A stretch of 64,000 bases of DNA from Inia geoffrensis (GCA_036417435.1 CM070904.1:65294408-65358407), one strand, 5' to 3'; positions 14,345 through 26,399 are shown, counted from the first letter of the stretch. Numbers and translations: made by a program. Notes: a model not told the origin generated them from the letters alone.

Positions 14345-14834
14345 AAATATAGTTTTAGAGGAATAGGGAAGAATTTATGGAGGAAGTGGAAGTTGGGTTC
14401 TGCCCCGAATGATGAGCAGTATCTGATATGTTAAGATTAAGGGAAAATACCTCTTAAACATGGAGAAAGCATGAAAAATTTGTAGTATCAGGAATAAATG
14501 TACTGAAATCAGTCCAGTGAGGAGAATGACCTACTAACACAGAGTATGCACTTTGGGAAATACTAGAGGATAAGACTGTAGAATGAGGATGCATCCAGAA
14601 AACTCTGGAAAATAGGGTCTAATTTTTAAAGAACTTTTCCAAGAGCAAGCAGACCACATTTAAGGATATTTTATTGTAAGACAGTTATATAAGACATAAT
14701 TTTTGTCTTGAAAGATAAATTGAGACATGGTAAAAACTGAGGGTGGAATGAAATCTTAGTACCCCTATTCCACATTATAAATCACAATTTTGGCTTAGAT
14801 TATGGTTTTCATTAGTGTTACCTGGCATCTAAGA
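14345..14834. other. Unassigned intergenic DNA
   Basis: No recognisable feature. Confidence 0.45.
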
Positions 14835-14836
14835 TA

Positions 14837-15006
14837 CAGTCAGCCCTCTGTATCCATGGGTTTTGCATCCACAACAACTACGGATAGGAAGGCTGACTGC
14901 ATTCATTGTACTACACCACTTGACATAAGGGACGTGAGCAGCCCTGAATTTTGGTATCCACAGGGGCTCCTGGAACCAATCCCCTGTGGATACCAAGGGA
15001 AAACTG
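14837..15006 (+). mobile_element. MER2-like Tigger MITE, internally deleted
   Basis: The ends are cagtcagccctctgtatcca and the near-inverse ggataccaagggaaaactg, flanked by TA at 14835-14836 and 15007-15008, the target of Tc1/mariner elements. The inner text (ggtatccacaggggctcctg, gaaccaatcccctgtggata) is the typical MER2/Tigger terminal sequence. At 170 bp it is a short internally deleted derivative with no transposase. Confidence 0.85.
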
Positions 15007-15009
15007 TAA

Positions 15010-16385
15010 TCTCAAACACACGCATACACACATTTCTATATAACCTATCATATGACTCTTCCTATTCATATTCATCAGTATGAACCCAGAATAACTACTT
15101 AACATTTTCCTTACCTCAGGTCAAGTGCCCCTAAATGAAACAGCTACCCCTACTCATGAGTCTTCTTATATTGCCCCTTTTGAAGGTCTTAAGCTACCAC
15201 TGCTTACCTCTCAACTACAGGCAGGCAGAAGGATAGTGATCACATGTCAACTTTATTGGACAGCTTGCCTGTGCTCCTCACAGGGTTTGAGGTCCTCTGA
15301 CACAAACTAAGCCACTCTATTCTGTTTATCGACACACTGGCTCAGGCAGGACGCTACTGTTATTCTGTACCAAAGCTGTCCAAAGACCAAACCATAAAGT
15401 AGGAAAACCTGTATTTGGCACTGTCTCAGCATCCTTTATGCTTGCTCTCTCATAATGTGACAACTAGGCTTTTCTCAGCACTCACAGTCTAGATTCTCTG
15501 CCTAGTAAAATATATTTTTTATCTTCTTCCCACCTATATCAGTCTCCTCTAAGATGTTAATGACTGATGGCAAATTAATGTGTTAGGTACTGGGGGGAAA
15601 TCTATATTTTAACAGGGGATTTCTAAAAGAACATTGATTTAAAATTAAAAAAAAGAACAAATAAACTTTAATAGGAAATTTCACACAATGCAGTTGAAAT
15701 GATACTTGCAAGCAGAGTTCTTTCTATCAGTCTTCAAAAAAAAAAAAATCAGGCCATGTACCAACTGTCATCGCCTCTTACCTTTATATAACAGTCTATC
15801 TAGCAGTCAATGTGCATTGTCTATCTAGAAGTACAGCTATTGCCTAAGGAACCCCTCTGGAGCTTAGGGGCTTTGAGGCTGAGTGGGCTCCTGAGACCAA
15901 TCTGGAAGTCACACTACTTAGGTTATTAAAGTAACCCTCCACGTACTATAATATACTGTTCACTCAAAAAGGAATATTTATAGGGTTTGTAGAAACCTCT
16001 AGGCTCCATAAAATAATAGATTTGCATGCAGTACCCAGTTCAACTAAATTCTCTCACACTTCACAGGAGAAATTCACTTGCTGAAAATCATTTATTTGGC
16101 TTAAGAGTTTAATTATTCATTTGGTTCTGAGCTGCACAAGGAAAGCAGCAAAGGCTCAGCTGAACAAGACAGACTCAACAAGGAAAAAGCCCACACAACT
16201 GTTTCTAGGTCTTTTCATAAGACCGAATGTCAGCAAAGAACCTGCTGTAATTCATGGTGTGGGGCCCATGTGAAAGACTGAAGATCTCGCTAGTATTTTA
16301 TCATGAATAGCTGTCGTCCATGAATTCAAATTCTTCAAACAGGAGGGAGAAGAGAAGGAGGAACTTTTTTTTTTCCATTGCGCTA
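15010..16385. other. Unassigned intergenic DNA
   Basis: No gene or named repeat. Short A-runs at about 15644-15653 and 15736-15748. Confidence 0.45.
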
Positions 16386-16394
16386 GGTGCTTTA

Positions 16395-16530
16395 AAAAAA
16401 AAACATGAATAAGGTATAGCCACAGGTATCACCAATTTAAAGATGAGGAAACTCTAAGAGAGTTTAGAGAAGCTTAGAGAAGCTAAGACACTGGGCCAAA
16501 GACACATGACTAACTCTACCATATGTGTTT
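16395..16530 (-). mobile_element. MIR SINE fossil, antisense
   Basis: Contains taaagatgaggaaactc, then gaagctaagacactgggcc and acacatgactaactc, the reverse of the MIR core. Confidence 0.65.
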
Positions 16531-16799
16531 CCTGGCTTCTCTTGACTTATTGAAGGGCTCTGTTCACTTCTTTGGGCTTCTGGTTCAGGCTGCCAAATAG
16601 TAATGCTTTGAAATGCTTAGCCGAGTAGCAGTTGATAGATATCATAGAATCAGCTCAAACATACAAAAGAGGAAAAGAAAATCATGTATTATGATGTAAG
16701 TTATTAATCTAAGCAGTCTCTCTAAAATAAGACCTGCCATTTCCATAAACTGATCTCAAGCTCTAATATCCACATTTTCAAAAATAAAGTTAACTACCA

Positions 16800-17000
16800 T
16801 TAAAGTAGATATTGGGAGACTTCTAGGTGCCAGATAGCATACTTTGTCTTTAATCTTTCCAACAACAAATTAGGGAGCCCCATTTCACAGATGAGGAAAC
16901 TGGCCAAATTACCTGCCTACTAGTAAATGGGAAAATGGGAATTTGAATCTAGGTCTCTCTGTCTCCTTTGCCCAGTATTTACCACTGCACCAAGCCCTAC
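16800..17000 (-). mobile_element. MIR SINE, antisense
   Basis: Contains ttctaggtgccagatagcat, cacagatgaggaaactggcc, ctagtaaatgggaaaatgg, tttgaatctaggtctctctg and accactgcaccaagcc, in reverse-MIR order. Confidence 0.85.
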
Positions 17001-17385
17001 GGTATAATACTGCACCATCTTTATTTCAAAGTCCATGGAAGTTTAGAAGTTAAATACCAGCAGATATCTAGCCCCAACAGGGTGAGTCAAACATCTCTGT
17101 GTACCCATTCTATGTCATTATCAGTGGAAATGCACATGTTTAACTTTTCCTGTATATCCAAATGTGCAACCACCCTCATCAATGAACACCCGAAACTTCA
17201 GCCTGTCTAGATGCCCACCAGCAGTCCAAAGGCTTGCACCTAAAAATGATTCTGCTAGTTTCCTGGAGTTATAAGACCCAGTTCCTGATATCTGCTCCCT
17301 CATCTTAACTCTTGAATCCTGAGTCCTTTCTGCATTAACCTTAGCAAGGTGCCTTGAGGCTGAAAGGGTCATTCTACCAGGGTTC

Positions 17386-17388
<3 letters not shown>

Positions 17389-17416
<28 letters not shown>

Positions 17417-17525
17417 CTTTATTGGGTTAAAATTGCTCTACAATGGTGTGTCAGTTTCTACTTTACAATAAAGTGAATCAGTTATATATATACAGACGTT
17501 CACATATTTCTTCCCTCTTGCGTAT
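17389..17525 (-). mobile_element. L1 3' UTR fragment with TSD
   Basis: A poly(T) run, then aacatctttattgggttaaa, attgctctacaatggtgtgt and aataaagtgaatcag: an antisense L1 3' end of about 135 bp. The perfect 14-bp TSD taccagggttcttt is at 17375-17388 and 17526-17539. Confidence 0.93.
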
Positions 17526-17544
17526 TACCAGGGTTCTTTAATCC

Positions 17545-18580
17545 AATGGGACATACAACAGATGTATCCCTTTAAATAGCATCTATACGCTGATGACTCA
17601 CATTTATACTTCAACTTCAGTCCTATACTGAGTTCCAGATTTATAATATTAACTGCCTCCACAATATCTCCACTTGGACATCCACTAGGCGTCTCGACAT
17701 AATATGGCCAGTACAGAACTCTTGATTCCATACAAGGTCTCCATCTAAATACATTTTCAAGCCCTTTCCAGTCCTTCCATAGTTCAATAAATGGAGACTA
17801 GAGAAGTACCACTCTCCACCAGCTGATCAGGTCAAAAATCTAGAAGCCATTCTTGATTTCTCTCTTTTCCTACCATCTCATATCCAACCCATCAATATGT
17901 CCTATTGTACCTACCACTTCTTACCAACACTGCTCCTAAAACTAAATTCCAAGCCATCATCATCACCAGCCTGAACTACAGAACTGTTCCTAATGGGTCC
18001 CTCTAACTCCATCCTTGTACCCTACAATTCATTCCCTACACAGCACTTTCTAAAATACAAAGCAAACTATGTTACTCCTATGCTTAAATACCTCTCATGG
18101 ATTTCCATTATGTATACAATAAAACAGAAACATGTGACACTGTCTATGAGGTCATAAATGATCTTGGTCCCACCCACTTCTCCAACCTTATCTCCCTATA
18201 ATTTCCACATTCTTTTGCTCTCTTGAAAAGTCCAAATGTGTTCTTCTCTCAGTGCCTTTTTACATGCCATTCCCCTATTCGAAGCACCTGCCCTCCTTAA
18301 AGAGACCTTCTCTGGCTTCCTCAGGTAAAGCACCCCTTCACCTCTGTCACTCCCCACCACTTTACCCTGTTTTATCTGACTGAAAGCACTTATTAGTAAA
18401 CAGACTTAGCTTCTTTTTTCATTTATGTGTTTATTATCTATCTTCCCCATTGCCCCTATTAGAATATATGTTCCTTGAGAACAGGGGCGTGACTCTTGTT
18501 CTCTGCTGGAACAGTGCCTAGAACAGTGTCTGGCACATGGAAGGCACTCAGCAGATAACTGTTTACTGACTCCTGGACGG
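17545..18580 (+). mobile_element. L2 LINE, long 3' portion
   Basis: About 1 kb of L2 in sense order: acgctgatgactcacattt, ctccacttggacatccacta, gccattcttgatttctctc, aaactatgttactcctatgc, gatcttggtcccacccactt, accttctctggcttcctcag, and the tail agaacaggggcgtgactctt, gaacagtgtctggcacatgg. It is one of the most complete L2 copies here. Confidence 0.9.
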
Positions 18581-18589
18581 CTCATTCCA

Positions 18590-19835
18590 GAAAAAGAGAT
18601 ATCAGACTCTAATCTAGCGAAACACTGGGAGAAGGAACGTGAAGATGAGAGGCTGCTACTTGCCTCGACTTCAAGTGAAGAATGTATGCTTCATGTTCCA
18701 CTGGTATCAAAGGTCAGGATTCTTTCTCACAACTAGCACAAATAGAGTAAGAGTCAGTGACTGCTCTATTTTCCCAAGTAATAGTTCCTAAGAAGTATCA
18801 GCCCAAATAATCAATTTCTTGAGTTTTCCCTCTAGATTTTGATAGAATTAGGCCTCTGTCACCATTTCATGGGAGAGAAGTCCTCTCAGAAGAAGTAGTC
18901 TTAATTATGAAGCCATAATTAAGTCCCACTAAAGATCTCTAATGAGTTCCTAGGATTGCTGCCTGGATCAGCAACCACTGTTCCTGAATGCCATGTGAAT
19001 TCTCTGACTCCTGAAACTTGTGGGTGAGATATCAGAGATTACCCTAAACAACCCACTAGAATATGAAGCAGTCCTTAGGTCTTTCATGGTCATTCCTGCA
19101 AGCAGCTACCACTATTGCAAGACACGGCTCCTGAAGACACTCACCTCCCTAGCATCTCTGCTAAATGCTCCACACCTGCCTGTGAGGATCCCAGAGGAAC
19201 ACAGTAACCATGGTGGCTTCCCTGCTGAGGGTCAGGCACGTGGTACAAAACCTGTAACTGAAGAAACTATTCCATTTCTGCAGAATTAGAGATAGTTTTA
19301 CCTCTAATCTACTTTCATACATTATTTTGTCAATTATATGATTTATGGTTTTCAGTGGAAAGCAGAACAGCATTGTTGGAAAAGCAGTTGGGTATCTGAC
19401 AACTGTGCGATCTTGGTCAAGTCATCCAACCCCCTCATACCTCAGTTCTGAAACCAGTTCTGCTTCTTGCTTATAGTGACACTAAATGCTAGTCCCAGCT
19501 TTGCCTGCACGATGGGCCGCCTGTGCTCCGTAAGTACTAATTCGATGATGATTATCACCTCCCAGCCAAAAGTCTTGGTTTCTGTTACTATGAAGTTATT
19601 AATATTTGGTACCAGATGGTATTTTCAAAATAACTTGGATAAATTGCTATTGAAATGCTAGTGACTGTCAAGTTTATTCTAAAGGACCAATTCATAACAC
19701 CGTAACTCAGGGTAAAATCAGAAGACAGCTGAAGCACGCTGAGGGAGGTGAACAAGAACAAAAATCTCACAGCCTAACATATAAGCAACTGAGCAGCTTA
19801 ACTGTTACCATTTATACACAAGAAAGTATAATGAG
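18590..19835. other. Unassigned intergenic DNA
   Basis: No recognisable exon or repeat. ORFs of 60-89 codons have no motif. Confidence 0.45.
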
Positions 19836-19847
19836 GATTTTAAAAAT

Positions 19848-19851
<4 letters not shown>

Positions 19852-19881
<30 letters not shown>
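19852..19881. repeat. (AC)n microsatellite at a SINE tail
   Basis: About 15 AC units at the A-rich tail side of the following antisense SINE. Microsatellites often grow from SINE tails. Confidence 0.95.
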
Positions 19882-19883
<2 letters not shown>

Positions 19884-19885
<2 letters not shown>

Positions 19886-20001
19886 TTTTTTGGCCATGCC
19901 ACATGGCTTGTGGCATCTTAGCTCCCCAACCAGGGATCAAACCCAGGTCCTTGGCAGTGACAGTGTGAAGCCCTAACCACTGGACAACCAGGGAGTTCCC
20001 C
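19884..20001 (-). mobile_element. tRNA-derived SINE (CHR/Bov-tA type), antisense, short
   Basis: Reverse strand of the SINE head: ggccatgccacatggcttgt, ccccaaccagggatcaaacc and aaccactggacaaccaggga. TSD-like attttaaaaatac flanks both the microsatellite tail (about 19837) and the head (about 20013). Confidence 0.85.
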
Positions 20002-20099
20002 CAATAAGACATATTTTTAAAAATACCAGTTCCTGATTATTAATTTTAAAAGTGAATATTTCTGTGAAAACAAACCTACTATTAATGAAAATATTGTAA

Positions 20100-20520
20100 T
20101 ATAGTACCACTTCAAGTTTGGTCCTCAGACCACCACATCAGCATCATCTGAGAGCTTGTTAAAAATGCTAATTTGGGGTCCCCAATCCAGAACTTTTTAA
20201 TCAAAATACCTGGGTTGGGGCTTCCCTGGTGGCGCAGTGGTTGAGAGTCTGCCTGCCAATGCAGGGGACACGGGTTCGTGCCCCGGCACGGGAAGATCCC
20301 ACATGCCGCGGAGCAGCTGGGCCAGTGAGACATGACCGCTGGGTCTGCGCGTCCGGAGCCTGTACTCCGCAATGGGAGAGGCCACAGCAGTGAGAGGCCT
20401 GCGTACTGCAGGGGAAAAAAAAAAAAAAAAAACTTGGGTTGGCTCAGTAGTTTTAACTCTGACGAGTTCTCCAGATGATTCTTACACACACTAAAATTCC
20501 AGAAGCACTGTTAATGCACC
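20100..20520 (-). mobile_element. MER5-type hAT fossil, split by a SINE
   Basis: Left part: ggtcctcagaccaccacatc, agcatcatctgagagcttgt, taaaaatgctaatttggg. The right part resumes after the SINE with gttctccagatgattcttac. Together these read as an antisense MER5A-like element. Confidence 0.78.
20219..20431 (+). mobile_element. CHR-type SINE, short form
   Basis: Complete young-type copy from gcttccctggtggcgcagtg to the A-tail, inserted in the MER5-like element. TSD acctgggttgg (20208-20218) versus acttgggttgg (20432-20442), one mismatch. Antisense frames of up to 125 codons across it are artefacts. Confidence 0.95.
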
Positions 20521-20839
20521 AGCATCCTGATAACGCTGGGATCTCAAACTTAAATGCTTATGGAGGCAAAGCCAGTAATAAGTGAGTGACTCAGCCCAGT
20601 TCGGACTTGTGAACTGGAAAGCTCGGTTCCCATTTAATGGAAAAAGCTGCCATGCATCTTTGGCTGATGTTATCTGGAAATGTTAGTCCATCACTGTCAA
20701 ATTTTCCAATATTTCAAAGGAGGCCACACATCTAAAATTTCAAGTAAAAACTGTGCATTCTGAAATGCTATCAAATAATGAAAAATTTTAAACAATATTC
20801 AGGTAGAACAAAAGCTCTGGTCACAGTGTGTGTGGGATA

Positions 20840-21060
20840 TTTGAAGAATAGCCCAGAAGTCAGTGTGGGTATTTCATAAGAGACAAACAGAAGATGAAGC
20901 AGGGAGAAGTAGAAGATAAAATTGGAGAGATAAAGACCAGAAGGTATAGAGCCTTGAAGGCAAGAAAGGATTTGGATTTTTCTCTGATGAAATGGGAAGC
21001 CATTGGAGGGCTTTGAACAGACCTAAATGATGTAATCTGATTTGTATTTAAAAGAATTTC
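20840..21060 (-). mobile_element. L2 LINE fossil, antisense
   Basis: Contains tatagagccttgaaggcaag, gatgaaatgggaagccattg and gagggctttgaacagacct, the reverse of the L2 region that reads ccaatggcttcccat in sense. Confidence 0.8.
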
Positions 21061-21064
21061 TCTC

Positions 21065-22365
21065 ATTACTGTTTTTTAATGGCAAAGCCAGGACCACAAC
21101 TAGATCTCCAGCGTCTCATTGCAATAATACCCATAGCTATACTCATGAAAAATTCAATAAGTTGGTGTTAGATAGAGACCTCGGTACTAGTTCTGGACAG
21201 AAACCAGTAATACAGGGGGTTCCTGGCAACTGTCTCTCTAGTTTGTCATGAGCACCTCCAATGATGCCCTGAAATATTCGAGGCAGCCAATTCTATTTTC
21301 GGACTCCTCTAATCCTTGGAACTAAACCTGAGTCTCCTTTCCTTTTGCCTATCCACGTGTCCAATGTTGCTCTAGAATTCAGATCTAGGAAAAGTAAATC
21401 CATCTTCCATATGATAATGCTCCATTGTTCACTCAGATTCATTCAACTTTTCCAATTTAATATGGTTTCATGTTTCCTCTCAAAGTTCCTTTTAAAGTGA
21501 ATGCCAAATTTTAAGGACAAATGCCCGGTGAAGTCAGGTCATCACAGAGTGAACCAGAACTTAGGACATTGTGGTTCTTGGCTCATCATGCTATTTACTC
21601 CTATAGCATTTGTTGTTAAATCAAATTCTTAAGTATTCTTCTTTTCCAAAATCCAGAAATTGTACAGATTTTTCTGATGCAAGTGTAGGATTCTACATTT
21701 ATTCCAGCTACATTTAATTTTGATAGAGCAATGTTGCCAGCTATAAATTCATTTTGATGTGACTGCTGCCCAAAATATTTGTATTCTTCTTAGTTTTGCA
21801 ATATCTACAACTCAGATAAGCATGCCATTTGTGTCTTCAAGTCATTCATATAATGTTGAATAAGACAAAGGCCACTGACAGGTTTGGGAAATCCTCTAAC
21901 CTCATGAAGGCACACTACTGTCCTACAGCCATGACAGACATTAATTATCTACTATGGCAATCTTCTCTACAGAACTTGGGTCTGGTTTTAAAGTCCTAAA
22001 CACAGCACTCTTGGTAGCCAGTAAACAATGATATTTAGCACTTGAGATGGCAATAATTTGACGTCCTGAGCTCAGAACAAAGCACAGTGACATGCTTCAG
22101 ATTCACATCTATCATATTTGCTGTGGTATGCTATTAAACTTACTTTGCATTGTGCACTGTTAAGTCTTGCCAAGTTCAAAAGTACTAAAAAATAATCAAC
22201 TTTTAAAGTTTCACAAAACATGTTTTGTTTGTCTGATTGCTAAAATTTTTTAAATGGGGACTCATTAACCCTCACCTGGGCCAAGTTTAAACTGATGTCA
22301 TTTCCTCAGGCTGTCTCCCTCTCAAATCCATTCTCTACATCACCAGCAATTTTCTACTTTGACCC
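21065..22365. other. Unassigned intergenic DNA
   Basis: AT-rich, unique-looking sequence; no gene or named repeat recognised. Confidence 0.45.
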
Positions 22366-22369
22366 ATCA

Positions 22370-23560
22370 TCCATTTCATTCAATAAACACATTCTGTGTT
22401 TATCCTGTGTGTCAGATATAGTGGTAGATTCTGGATTACAAATGTGAGAAAAACACAGCCCTATTTTCAGGGGCCTCACAACCTAGAGGGAGACAGACAC
22501 ACATACTGTTCATTACAATGCAACATGGGATAAACAATGATTTTTTTAAATGCCCAATGTGGTAGCAAGACCATCTAATCAAGCACAAATGAGACAGAAT
22601 TCATAAAGAGCTCCTTGGAGGTACTGAGTTTGGCCTTATGAATGGAGTTAAATTCGGTGGACATGGGAAGACTGAAAAAAGCATAAAGACAAGATAAGGT
22701 AAGAAAACAGTAAGGACTATACTGGGCATATGCCCAGGGAAAACCATAGTTCAAAAAGATACATGCACCCCAATGTTCATTGCAGCACTACTTACAATAG
22801 TCAGGTCATGGAAGCAACCTAACTGCCCATCGACAGACGAATGAATAAAGAAGATGTGGTACATATACACAATGGAATATTACTCAGCCATAAAAATGAA
22901 CAAAATTGAGTCATTTGTAGAGACATGGATGGGCCCAGAGACTGTCGTACAGAGTGAAGTAAGACAGAAAGAGAAAAACAAATATCGTATATTAACACAT
23001 ATATGTGGAATCTAGAAAAATGGTACAGGTGAACCAGTTTGCAAGGCAGAAATTGAGATACAGATGTAAAGAACAAACGTATGGACACCAAGAGGGGAAA
23101 GCGGGGTGGGGGTGGTGGGATGAACTGGGAGATTGGGATTGACATATGTACACCAATATGTATAAAATAGATAACTAATAAGAACCTGCTATATAATAAA
23201 AAATAAAATTCAAAAAAAGAAAACAGTAAGGACTGGTAAAGACAGCCTGAGAAAGTATTAAGGGATAAATTTTGATAGGCCTGGGTCAGAAATGGAAAGT
23301 CTGGATGAATACCTTGAACTATTTCCATTAGGTTATGAGAAGGAGTTGAAAGGATTTAAGCAAGGAATGACATGATCAGGTCTGAATTTCAAATGACTCA
23401 CTGAAAGCAATGTTGCAAATATAACGAATAAGGCAAGACTAGAAGCAAGGAAACTGACTTGAAGATCATTTCAGTAGTCCAGAGAAAAGATGAGTGTCTG
23501 ATATAAGACAGCAGAGGTATAGAGGTAAAGAAATAGAAAGATTAGAAAAAATATATAGAA
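22370..23560 (-). mobile_element. L2 LINE, antisense, split by an L1
   Basis: Left: attcaataaacacattctgt, gtgtcagatatagtggtaga, gaaaaacacagccctat. After the L1 insertion: ggttatgagaaggagttg, gcaaggaatgacatgatcag, atttcagtagtccagaga. This is the order expected for reversed L2. Confidence 0.82.
22719..23216 (+). mobile_element. L1 3' end, 5'-truncated, with 18-bp TSD
   Basis: Carries the end of L1 ORF2 (ggcatatgcccagggaaaac, aacctaactgcccatcgaca, catggatgggcccagagact) and the 3' UTR, ending in an A-rich tail. The perfect TSD aagaaaacagtaaggact is at 22701-22718 and 23217-23234. The 169-codon minus-strand ORF across it is an antisense artefact. Confidence 0.96.
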
Positions 23561-23564
23561 GTAT

Positions 23565-23985
23565 ATACAAATATAAAGTAATAAAACTTGAGTGATATGG
23601 AGAAGCAAACAGAAGCATTAAGAATAGGTGTTTCTATTTGAGCAACTTGGATGAATGGTTTGGTCATAAACTGAGAAAGAGGACAGAGAAAAGAGATAGG
23701 AACAAATTAGAGCAAGTTTAATTTAAGATGTGTGGGGACATCTCAAGTGGATATGTCTTACTAATAAGACTTTTTAGTCTGAAGTGTGAGGAGAGGACAG
23801 GGCTAGAGATTATGTGGTTAGTTCTTCCCCATGGCCTTTAGGATAATGTCAGACCTAGTCTGTCATTCCAAGACTCCTCTTAACTCTACATACCTACAAT
23901 TACAGATAATATGCTCCTAATCATGTCAACACGTTTTATTCCACAGCCTTGCATCTTACCTCTACAATAGAACTGCTTTTCCCTT
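23565..23985. other. Unassigned DNA between LINE fossils
   Basis: Partly purine-rich and possibly an extension of the antisense L2, but I cannot place it. Confidence 0.35.
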
Positions 23986-24539
23986 TAAACTCCTGTACAC
24001 ATACATATCAAACATAGTGTGAGGTAATGATCTAAGTTCATCTATTTTGCATATGGATATTAAATTTTCCTAGAACTATTTCTTGAAAAGATCTTAACTT
24101 TCCCATTAAATTGCAGTGTCAATATTGTTGACAATCAATGGACCATAAATATAAAGGTTTATCTCTGACCTTTCAATTCTGTTCCACTGTCTCATTGATC
24201 TTATAGCAATACCACACTGCCTTGATTACTACAGTTTTAGAATAAGGTTAGAAATTAGATAATATATAAGGCTTCCATCTTTGTCTTTCTTCATCGAAAT
24301 TGTTTTGGCTATCCTAGGTACTTTGAATTTCCACATAAATTTTAGAATCAGCTTGTCAACTTCTAAAAATGACAACAGAGTTGTTCATTATATTCCCTTA
24401 CAATCTTTTTAATGTCTAAGGTTGCTGAATATATTCACTCTTTCTTTTCTGATTTAGCTAATTTGGGTTTTTTTTTTTTTGCTTTGTCAGTCTACCTAAA
24501 GGTTTATCAATTTTGCTGAACTCTTCAAAGAACCAACTT

Positions 24540-24650
24540 TTTTTTTTTCTTCTTTCTTTTGGCCATGCCACGCAGTACACCAGATTTCAGTTCTCCAACC
24601 AAGGATTGAACCCATGCCCCCTGCAGGGGAAGCATGAAGTCTTAACCACA
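24540..24650 (-). mobile_element. tRNA-derived SINE, antisense, short copy
   Basis: Contains ttttggccatgccacgcagt, ctccaaccaaggattgaacc and gaagtcttaacca. The 14-bp TSD caaagaaccaactt lies at 24526-24539 and 24651-24664, dating the insertion after the L1 it interrupts. Confidence 0.92.
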
Positions 24651-25092
24651 CAAAGAACCAACTTCTAATTTCACTGATTTTTCTCTATTATTTTTCTTTT
24701 TTTTCTATTTTTTTTTATTCGTTTCCAATCTGATCTTTATTATTTTGTTCAATTTACTCTCCTTTTTCTATATCCTAAGGTGGAAGCTTATGTTATTGAT
24801 TTAAGGCCTTTCTTATTTAACAATATAGATATTTAAAACCGTAATTTTCCTCTAAGCACTGCTTTACCTGTATTCATACACTGTGATATGCTATGTTTCC
24901 ATTTTTATTCAACATGTTTTCTAAATTTTCTTCTGATTTTTTCTTTGGTCCATGGATTATTTAGAAATGGGCTGCTTACTTTCCAAATATTTAGAATTTT
25001 CCTAAAAATTCTTTTTGTTGATGATCTCTTATTTTGTTATGGTCAGAAAACATACTTTGAATGAAGTCTATCTTTTAAAATATACTGAAAAA

Positions 25093-25380
25093 TTGGGACT
25101 TCCCTGGTGGTGCAGTGGTTAAGAACCCACCTGCCAATGCAGGGGGCACAGGTTCATGCCCTGGTCTGGGAAGATCCCACATGATGCAAAACAACTAAGC
25201 CCGTGCACCACAACTACTAAGCCTGTGCTCTAGAGCCCACAAGCCACAACTACTGAGCCCACGTGCCGCAACTACTGAAGCCCACGCACCCCAACGAAGA
25301 GTAGTCCCCACTCACTTCAACTAGATAAAGCTCACGGGCAGCAACGAAGACCCAACACAGCCAAAAAATAAAAATAAATT
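25093..25380 (+). mobile_element. CHR-type SINE, long form (SINE train member 1)
   Basis: Begins gggacttccctggtggtgca, long-form body with repeated cacaactactgagccc-like units, and an A-rich tail. Its left TSD, aaaatatactgaaaaa (25077-25092), matches 25849-25864, so the two following SINEs lie inside its duplication. Confidence 0.93.
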
Positions 25381-25390
25381 TAACAAATAA

Positions 25391-25604
25391 GGACTTCTCT
25401 AGTGGCGCAGTGGTTGAGAGTCCGCCTGCCAATGCAGGGGACACAGGTTCGTGCCCTGGTCCGGGAGGATTCCACATGCCGTGGAGCAGCTGGGCCCGTG
25501 AGCCATGGCCGCTGAGCCTGCGCGTCCAGAGCCTGTGCTCCAAAACGGGAGAGGCCACAACAGTGAGACGCCCGCATACAGCAAAAAATAATAATAATAA
25601 TAAA
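25391..25604 (+). mobile_element. CHR-type SINE, short form (SINE train member 2)
   Basis: Short-form copy from ggacttctctagtggcgcag to an A-rich tail, landed in the tail of the preceding SINE. Inner TSD taacaaataa at 25381-25390 and 25605-25614. Confidence 0.92.
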
Positions 25605-25621
25605 TAACAAATAAATAAATT

Positions 25622-25848
25622 AGGGCTTCCCTGGTGGCACAGTGGTTGGGAGTCCGCCTGCCGATGCAGGGGACACGGGTTCGTGCCCCGGTCCGGGAGG
25701 ATCCCACATGCCACGGAGCGGCTGGGACCATGAGCCATGGCTGCTGAGCCTGCACGTCAGAGCCTGTGCTCCGCAATGCGAGAGGCCACGGCAGTGAGAG
25801 GCCCGCGTATCGCAAAAAAACCCAAAAAAACAAAATAAATAAATAAAT
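25622..25848 (+). mobile_element. CHR-type SINE, short form (SINE train member 3)
   Basis: Starts gggcttccctggtggcacag and ends in an (AAAT)n tail at about 25831-25850. It inserted in the tail region of member 2; its own TSD is masked by simple AAAT repeats. Open frames of up to 162 codons through the train are artefacts. Confidence 0.92.
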
Positions 25849-26109
25849 AAAATATACTGAAAAAATTTTTATGGTCCAGCATATGGTCTATCCTGGAAAA
25901 AGTCCTGTGCGCATTTGAAAATAATATGTATTCTGCTATGTTAAATGAAGTGTTCTAAAATTGTCAGGTGAGTTAGGTAGACAGAAGTGTTCAAGTCTTC
26001 TATATCCTTGCTGATTTTCTGTCTAGTTGCTCTACTATTTTTTGAGAGTAGCTGGAGAATTTAACACCAGGTTAAAACTTCCAACCAAAATTTTTTCTAA
26101 CCATAATTT

Positions 26110-26399
26110 CTTTTTTTTAAAGAATGGATGCATTTATAAATTTATTTATTGATTTTTGGCTGTGTTGGGTCTTCATGGCTGCATATGGACTATTCTCTAG
26201 TTGCCGCGAGCAGGGGCTACTCTGTTGCAGTGTGCATGCTTTTCATCGCGGTGGCTTCTCTTGTTGCAGAACACGGGCTCTAGGCTCACAGGTTTAGTTG
26301 CTCAGCAGCATGTGGGATCTTCCCAGGCCAGGGATCAAACCCACATCCCCTCCACTGGCAGGTGGATTCTTAACCACTGGGCCACCAGGTAAGTCCCGT
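26110..26399 (-). mobile_element. tRNA-derived SINE, antisense, long form
   Basis: Starts with a poly(T) run, then tgttgggtcttcatggctgc, and ends ttaaccactgggccaccagg. TSD aaccataattt at 26099-26109 and 26402-26412. Confidence 0.92.

Noticed and set aside
20219..20431. tRNA-like heads of the SINEs as functional tRNA genes
   Set aside because: They have box A/B-like text but no intact cloverleaf or anticodon arm that I could support, and are followed by SINE bodies with A-tails and TSDs.
22819..23328. 169-codon minus-strand ORF, the longest in the window
   Set aside because: It runs antisense through an L1 3' end (22719-23216) and its flanking L2; the frame crosses the insertion boundary, so it is a chance read.
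25250..25833. Overlapping 144- and 162-codon minus-strand ORFs with repeated Pro/Gly/Trp text
   Set aside because: They are antisense frames through the nested CHR SINE train; similar frames appear in every GC-rich CHR SINE in the window.
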